Source: Euryarchaeota archaeon UBA501
GTDB lineage: Archaea > Thermoplasmatota > Poseidoniia > Poseidoniales > Thalassarchaeaceae
Assembly: GCA_002505685.1 (NCBI GenBank)
Contig: DAVT01000001.1
Coordinates: 1 to 11,606, forward strand
Reading direction: 5' to 3'
DNA: 11,606 bases
This document shows positions 8,574 to 11,606 of this stretch, piece after piece (position 1 is the stretch's first letter; the number at the start of each line of letters is the position of its first letter). Position numbers and translations under genes: made by a program. Below the pieces are notes generated by a model. That model worked only from the letters and a program-made list of their open reading frames with translations. It had not been told where the DNA came from and searched no databases.

Positions 8574-10810
8574 TGAGAGTGAGCAAAGTCATCACCGCAA
8601 GACCAGATCTTTCGCTTGATATCTTATCACACCTCAGAGACTGTAACCTCTTTTCTTCTGAGTTCGGTGCACCAGACGAACTGCTGCTTCATTCCGGTGG
8701 CCCCATTAGTGATCTTTCAAAACGAAGTTTGTTGATGGGCCCTGCTACAATACGATTTGTCGTAAAGCAGTCTCAAAGTAAGTTGGAAACCATCTCAACT
8801 TCACCCCTTACTGGAGAACTAAATCTACAGTCGAGCCCTGCCCCGATGGATATCCAAATCGAGGAGTGGAAGGGGTCATGGGAAATTACCGACCGTGTTT
8901 CGGGAAACGACCTTTCCGATGCTCTGCGAAAGTTGAAACCGTACCTTCCGGAAGCCAGCGGCTCAGATTTTCAACCCGGGGGTCTTGCTGGGATTTTGAC
9001 CTATGATATGGTCCAACATACAGAACCCCTACTTTTGCAGCACACACCGGAACCAGATAAGGTTCTGATGATTCTGTACCGAACGGATCGTTGGGTCATA
9101 CACGACCGTGAGGACTCAATGCTTGAAGTCACATCCTCGATTGAAGCAGATGAGTGGGTCAATGCGGTGAACCAATCGATAGAGAATGGCATCCCATTCC
9201 GTTGCGAACCCCCAAAACCTACACCAAGAACTCCACACTCAGAAAGCGATTTGGAGCATGCAAAAAAAGTTCGAAAGACCCAATCAGCCATCAGGGAGGG
9301 TGTTTTGTATCAACTGAATTACGGGCGAATCTGGACAGAAAATATCGACGACCCATGGAATGTTTTTCAACGGTTGAACCGTGATAATCCAGCTCCACTT
9401 TCTGCATGGCTACATTCACCAGACTTACAGATTGCAATCGCAAGCAGTAGTCCGGAATTATTGTTGAAACAGGAGGGTAGAACCGTATCCACTCGCCCCA
9501 TCAAAGGGACGCGCCCACGAGGCGATGACGCTGAGCATGACGCAAATCTTCGAGGAGAATTGGTTGGCAGCCGAAAGGAAATTTCGGAGCATTTGATGTT
9601 GGTTGATTTGGAGCGCAATGACCTTGGTCGAATCTGCAAACCGGGTAGCATCCAGTGGAAACGATGGAGAATTGAGTCCTATCCTCACGTACAACACATG
9701 GTCAGTGAAATCGAAGGACAGTTATGCCAGCATATGGATGGCTTTGATGCACTCCAATCTATTTTCCCGGGTGGCAGTATTACCGGTTGTCCCAAAACAG
9801 CAACAATAGCGGCTATCGATGAGTTGGAAGGCACGCCACGCAGTGCATGGACCGGTTCGATAGGACATATTGATCCTCGGACAAATCACTCGCAATGGAA
9901 CATCCTCATCCGAACCATGGAAGCGCACCTTCATCAGGATACATGGAAAGCCACAGTGCAAGCCGGCGGTGGCTTAGTCATCGGCTCTAACCCACTCAAT
10001 GAGGTTGAAGAAGCCAAATGGAAGGCACAGGCGATTTGCAAGGCAGCATGGGATTTCTCTCCCGCTGCCCAAATGATTCATTCACCTAGAGGTTCGAAAT
10101 CTGTTTGCATTCACCCGATTCCTCCAATTACTCAGTCAATTCAAAGACTAATTGAAAGTCAATACACGGAACTTATTCCATTGGTACAACCGGAAACGAC
10201 TGAACCAATTCTTTGGCACGAAAATCTTGAGTTGAACGAACCTACCAATACACGGGTATTATTCGTGGACAACCTTGATTCATTTTCGTGGAATATAGTA
10301 CATGCTTTTTCTACACTTGAGGCCGAGGTTATCATTGTTCCAGGTCGATTGAATTCGTCCGACCCATTACACTTGATTGAACAAATTAAACCCTCACACA
10401 TTGTATTGGGACCAGGCCCAGGTCGGCCGGAACAATCAATGCTTACAATGCAGTTTGCACGAGCTGCATTGTGTGGCCAAACTCCCCCACTGTTGGGCAT
10501 TTGCTTGGGTCATCAGGCATTGGGTCTCGCTGCAGGATGGACACTCGCCCCTTCAGAATACGGTGCAGTTCATGGCGTCCCTGATAGTATCCAAAGCGGC
10601 GATTCCGTGCAAATCATGACTCGATATCACAGTTTGGCGTTGACTCCGACCAATGACACCCTTGACGTTACTTCTACAGATTCGGATACCAACAATTTGG
10701 TCATGGCGATTCAGCACCCAAAGTGGCCGGTTAGAGGCGTTCAGTACCATCCCGAATCAGCAGGTTCAGTAGGGGGTCTTTCGATATTGGCCGACTTCCT
10801 TTCTCAGTAG
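8573..10810 (+). CDS. pabB: Fused aminodeoxychorismate synthase (PabB-PabA)
   Basis: This 745-residue cytoplasmic enzyme should use glutamine-derived ammonia to aminate chorismate to 4-amino-4-deoxychorismate. Residues about 1-495 are the chorismate-binding half: YQLNYGRIW, RPIKGTRPRG (K311), DLERNDLGR (345-353), YPHVQHM, PGGSITGCPK (399-408), TGSIGHID and QAGGGL. In E. coli PabB the lysine of PIKGT is the catalytic nucleophile, and anthranilate synthases have Ala there, so this is PabB rather than TrpE. A linker of about 65 residues leads to a class I glutamine amidotransferase (about 560-745) with VDNLDSFSWN, GPGPGRPE, GICLGHQ (nucleophile C644) and QYHPES (H726, E728). That triad looks complete, so glutaminase activity is expected. 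The synthase-first order matches TrpE-TrpG fusions and PhzE; plant and fungal PabA-PabB fusions have the reverse order. The ATG overlaps the lyase stop by one base. Confidence 0.92.
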   Translation: MRVSKVITARPDLSLDILSHLRDCNLFSSEFGAPDELLLHSGGPISDLSKRSLLMGPATIRFVVKQSQSKLETISTSPLTGELNLQSSPAPMDIQIEEWKGSWEITDRVSGNDLSDALRKLKPYLPEASGSDFQPGGLAGILTYDMVQHTEPLLLQHTPEPDKVLMILYRTDRWVIHDREDSMLEVTSSIEADEWVNAVNQSIENGIPFRCEPPKPTPRTPHSESDLEHAKKVRKTQSAIREGVLYQLNYGRIWTENIDDPWNVFQRLNRDNPAPLSAWLHSPDLQIAIASSSPELLLKQEGRTVSTRPIKGTRPRGDDAEHDANLRGELVGSRKEISEHLMLVDLERNDLGRICKPGSIQWKRWRIESYPHVQHMVSEIEGQLCQHMDGFDALQSIFPGGSITGCPKTATIAAIDELEGTPRSAWTGSIGHIDPRTNHSQWNILIRTMEAHLHQDTWKATVQAGGGLVIGSNPLNEVEEAKWKAQAICKAAWDFSPAAQMIHSPRGSKSVCIHPIPPITQSIQRLIESQYTELIPLVQPETTEPILWHENLELNEPTNTRVLFVDNLDSFSWNIVHAFSTLEAEVIIVPGRLNSSDPLHLIEQIKPSHIVLGPGPGRPEQSMLTMQFARAALCGQTPPLLGICLGHQALGLAAGWTLAPSEYGAVHGVPDSIQSGDSVQIMTRYHSLALTPTNDTLDVTSTDSDTNNLVMAIQHPKWPVRGVQYHPESAGSVGGLSILADFLSQ

Positions 10811-10852
10811 AACTGCGAAGCGTTCAAGATATGCCTCTATCTCGAGAAGGGT

Positions 10853-11215
10853 ATGGCTACTTGTCGATTGTGCAAAGGCCAGTATCCCAATGATCAATTC
10901 ATAGACGGAAACGGCCCTCGATATTTGGTCTGTGTTCGTTGTGCTGTGGATGAAGGATACCTGCCCGCAGAAGAGGTCTCTGGCTATTACGACGACAGAA
11001 CCGCAAAGGCCCGAATGTCATTGTTCGCCCGGCGCTATGGCCCCATATTCTGGTTGATTTCAGGGTGGGTGATTTGGGCTTTGTTCTTCCAAGGAATTGA
11101 ATTGTGGGGCAATTTGATTTTGGTTGTACTTTTGTTGTCAACCTTGATCGTACCTCTACTCTTCTTCTTGCGAACTGCCAAGTTTAATGCCCAATTAAGA
11201 CAACTGACACCATAG
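10853..11215 (+). CDS. Small zinc-ribbon protein with two transmembrane helices, function unknown
   Basis: I do not recognise a named family for this 120-residue protein. The N-terminus has two CxxC pairs, C4-C7 (CRLC) and C27-C30 (CVRC), 19 residues apart, which fits a small zinc ribbon. An acidic, Tyr-rich stretch (EEVSGYYDD) follows, then two hydrophobic segments at about 62-82 and 86-106, separated by a tight turn (ELWGN), and a short basic tail. The many charges before the first helix (RRYG) suggest that both the ribbon and the C-terminus are cytoplasmic, in a hairpin topology. It starts 42 bases after the PabB-PabA stop on the same strand, so co-transcription is plausible. A purine run, GAGAAGGG, ends one base before the ATG, closer than an ideal ribosome binding site. 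No link to folate synthesis is visible in the sequence. Confidence 0.82.
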   Translation: MATCRLCKGQYPNDQFIDGNGPRYLVCVRCAVDEGYLPAEEVSGYYDDRTAKARMSLFARRYGPIFWLISGWVIWALFFQGIELWGNLILVVLLLSTLIVPLLFFLRTAKFNAQLRQLTP

Positions 11216-11236
11216 TCATGTCATTGGGACTATTGA

Positions 11237-11266
11237 GGCACTCAGTCATATTCTTGATATAGTGCC
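11237..11266. repeat. 6-bp inverted repeat after the zinc-ribbon gene
   Basis: GGCACT (11237-11242) and AGTGCC (11261-11266) are exact inverted copies with 18 bases between them, starting 21 bases after the zinc-ribbon stop. A 6-base match in a region this size is expected by chance. It could be a 3' end structure or an operator, but support is weak and no T-run follows. Confidence 0.3.
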
Positions 11267-11285
11267 AATCCAAGCGGTAGGTTAG

Positions 11286-11304
11286 AGGGAACACCGGGTT
11301 CCCT
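11286..11304. repeat. Hairpin/dyad copy 1 (AGGGAAC-N5-GTTCCCT)
   Basis: This is a perfect 7-base-pair inverted repeat with a 5-base spacer (ACCGG). GGTTC in its right half (11297-11301) could instead pair with GAACC at 11311-11315, giving a mutually exclusive alternative fold. It has the same arm and spacer lengths as the dyad at 11505-11523, and the arms differ at only one base pair. It may be an RNA hairpin or a protein-binding DNA site. Confidence 0.6.
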
Positions 11305-11315
11305 ATGAATGAACC

Positions 11316-11525
11316 GTGACAGAATTGGCTGGAATTGGAGGCAAAAACAAGTTACTGAAAGGAAATATGGAGGGCGAAATCAGCCCATTAACGCGCCGAA
11401 ACGCACCATATTTCTGGACAAACAAACGCGATAGCCCCAGCGCCAGCCACATCCGAAGCGTAATCTCCCAGAGAACAGGTCAGATTTTGCCCATTCCTGG
11501 AAAGAGAGAACGGTGGGTTCTCTGA
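11316..11525 (+). CDS. Doubtful 69-residue basic ORF
   Basis: A GTG-initiated frame encodes 69 residues, rich in Lys, Arg and Ser with few acidic residues, for example NAPYFWTNKRD and IPGKRERWVL. No domain, signal peptide, membrane segment or cysteine motif is visible. No good ribosome binding site precedes the GTG, and the frame overlaps the potential branched RNA fold and ends just past the second hairpin. A frame of this length can arise by chance in a region this size. I list it as possible but think non-coding leader or regulatory DNA is more likely. Confidence 0.2.
   Translation: MTELAGIGGKNKLLKGNMEGEISPLTRRNAPYFWTNKRDSPSASHIRSVISQRTGQILPIPGKRERWVL
11326..11449 (+). other. Possible branched RNA fold
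   Basis: Two complementary pairs are nested. TGGCTGG (11326-11332) can pair with CCAGCCA (11443-11449), enclosing GAAATATGG (11362-11370) with CCATATTTC (11406-11414), a 9-base-pair stem that a G-U pair could extend. Inside the second stem sit two short hairpins: GGGC/GCCC (11372-11375 with 11383-11386) and GCG/CGC (11393-11395 with 11402-11404). Together they could form a three-way junction in an RNA leader. I do not recognise a known riboswitch or RNA family, and the 9-base match alone is only modestly unlikely by chance. Confidence 0.25.
11505..11523. repeat. Hairpin/dyad copy 2 (AGAGAAC-N5-GTTCTCT)
   Basis: This perfect 7-base-pair inverted repeat has a 5-base spacer (GGTGG) and lies 36 bases before the ATG of the secreted-protein gene. 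Compared with copy 1, one stem pair has changed from G-C to A-T on both sides, keeping the symmetry. A further left half-site, AGAGAAC, occurs at 11470-11476. The position suits an operator next to the promoter or a structure controlling access to the ribosome binding site. Confidence 0.6.
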
Positions 11526-11544
11526 AATGGTTTACAAAACAAAA

Positions 11545-11552
11545 GGAAGTGA
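11545..11552 (+). promoter_or_regulatory. Ribosome binding site of the right-edge gene
   Basis: GGAAGTGA differs by one base from the strong archaeal site GGAGGTGA and lies seven bases before the ATG at 11560. It selects this ATG over an in-frame ATG at 11527, which would put 11 extra residues before the signal-peptide-like start. Confidence 0.65.
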
Positions 11553-11559
11553 AAAGAAA

Positions 11560-11606
11560 ATGAACAACCGAAAGAACCTGAGCATGCTAGTGGCATTGTT
11601 CCTCGT
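11560..11606 (+). CDS. Start of a secreted or membrane protein, 3'-partial
   Basis: Only 15 full codons are in the window: MNNRKNLSMLVALFL. A short basic start (NNRKN) followed by a hydrophobic run (LSMLVALFL) is the pattern of a Sec signal peptide or N-terminal membrane anchor. The ribosome binding site at 11545-11552 supports this start. It could be another large surface protein like the one at the left edge, but nothing beyond the signal-like segment is visible, so function cannot be assigned. Confidence 0.7.
   Translation, partial: MNNRKNLSMLVALFL

Larger units (their letters stand above)
11216..11559 (+). other. 344-base intergenic region with several inverted repeats
   Basis: This is the only long stretch without a convincing gene. 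From left to right it holds a 6-base-pair inverted repeat (11237-11266), a 7-base-pair hairpin (11286-11304), complementary segments that could form a branched fold (11326-11449), a second hairpin closely like the first (11505-11523), and a ribosome binding site (11545-11552). TTTACAAAA at 11531-11539 is a weak TATA-like element about 26 bases before the ATG at 11560. I see no strong TATA box, no long T-run terminator, and no tRNA, SRP RNA or RNase P signature. The region should carry the end of the upstream transcript and the promoter or leader of the secreted-protein gene. Confidence 0.7.

Noticed and set aside
8573..10810. Reading the fused enzyme as anthranilate synthase (TrpE-TrpG) or PhzE.
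   Set aside because: PIKGT has Lys where TrpE has Ala, and a PabC-like gene overlaps it. No tryptophan or phenazine genes are visible nearby.
11286..11315. tRNA T-arm-like GGTTC sequence.
   Set aside because: There is no acceptor stem, anticodon arm or D-arm around it, and the surrounding sequence forms a simple inverted repeat instead.
11216..11559. Defence island, CRISPR array or insertion sequence.
   Set aside because: There are no regular repeats with spacers, no transposase, nuclease or helicase gene, and no target-site duplication visible.

Overview
The window looks like a piece of an archaeal chromosome. My best guess is a planktonic marine euryarchaeon of the Marine Group II (Poseidoniales) type. 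That guess rests on gene style: very large secreted beta-propeller/fibronectin proteins with one C-terminal membrane anchor, short GGTGA-type ribosome binding sites and tightly packed genes. No rRNA or other marker gene is present, so the lineage is an inference. All recognised genes lie on the plus strand.

Bases 1-7781 hold the 3' part (2592 codons) of a giant surface-protein gene whose start lies outside the window. By eye its ectodomain has about 34 propeller blades, a beta-rich linker domain, six fibronectin type III-like domains, an acidic juxtamembrane stretch, one transmembrane helix and a 95-residue cytoplasmic tail. Paired cysteines and many N-X-S/T sites fit an extracellular location.

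Bases 7830-10810 hold a two-gene p-aminobenzoate cassette. A class IV PLP-dependent lyase/aminotransferase (PabC type) overlaps by one base a fused PabB-PabA aminodeoxychorismate synthase. The synthase should turn chorismate plus glutamine into 4-amino-4-deoxychorismate, and the lyase should release p-aminobenzoate for folate synthesis. PIKGT, where anthranilate synthase has PIAGT, marks the synthase as PabB rather than TrpE. A small zinc-ribbon protein with two membrane helices follows after 42 bases and may share the transcript; its role is unknown.

Bases 11216-11559 form the only long intergenic region. It holds two near-identical 19-base hairpins or dyads whose stems differ by a compensated base pair, with a potentially branched fold between them. 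The region leads into a good ribosome binding site and the first 15 codons of a secreted protein that runs off the right edge. This is the least explained part of the window. I see no mobile element, CRISPR array, tRNA, rRNA or recognisable defence system.
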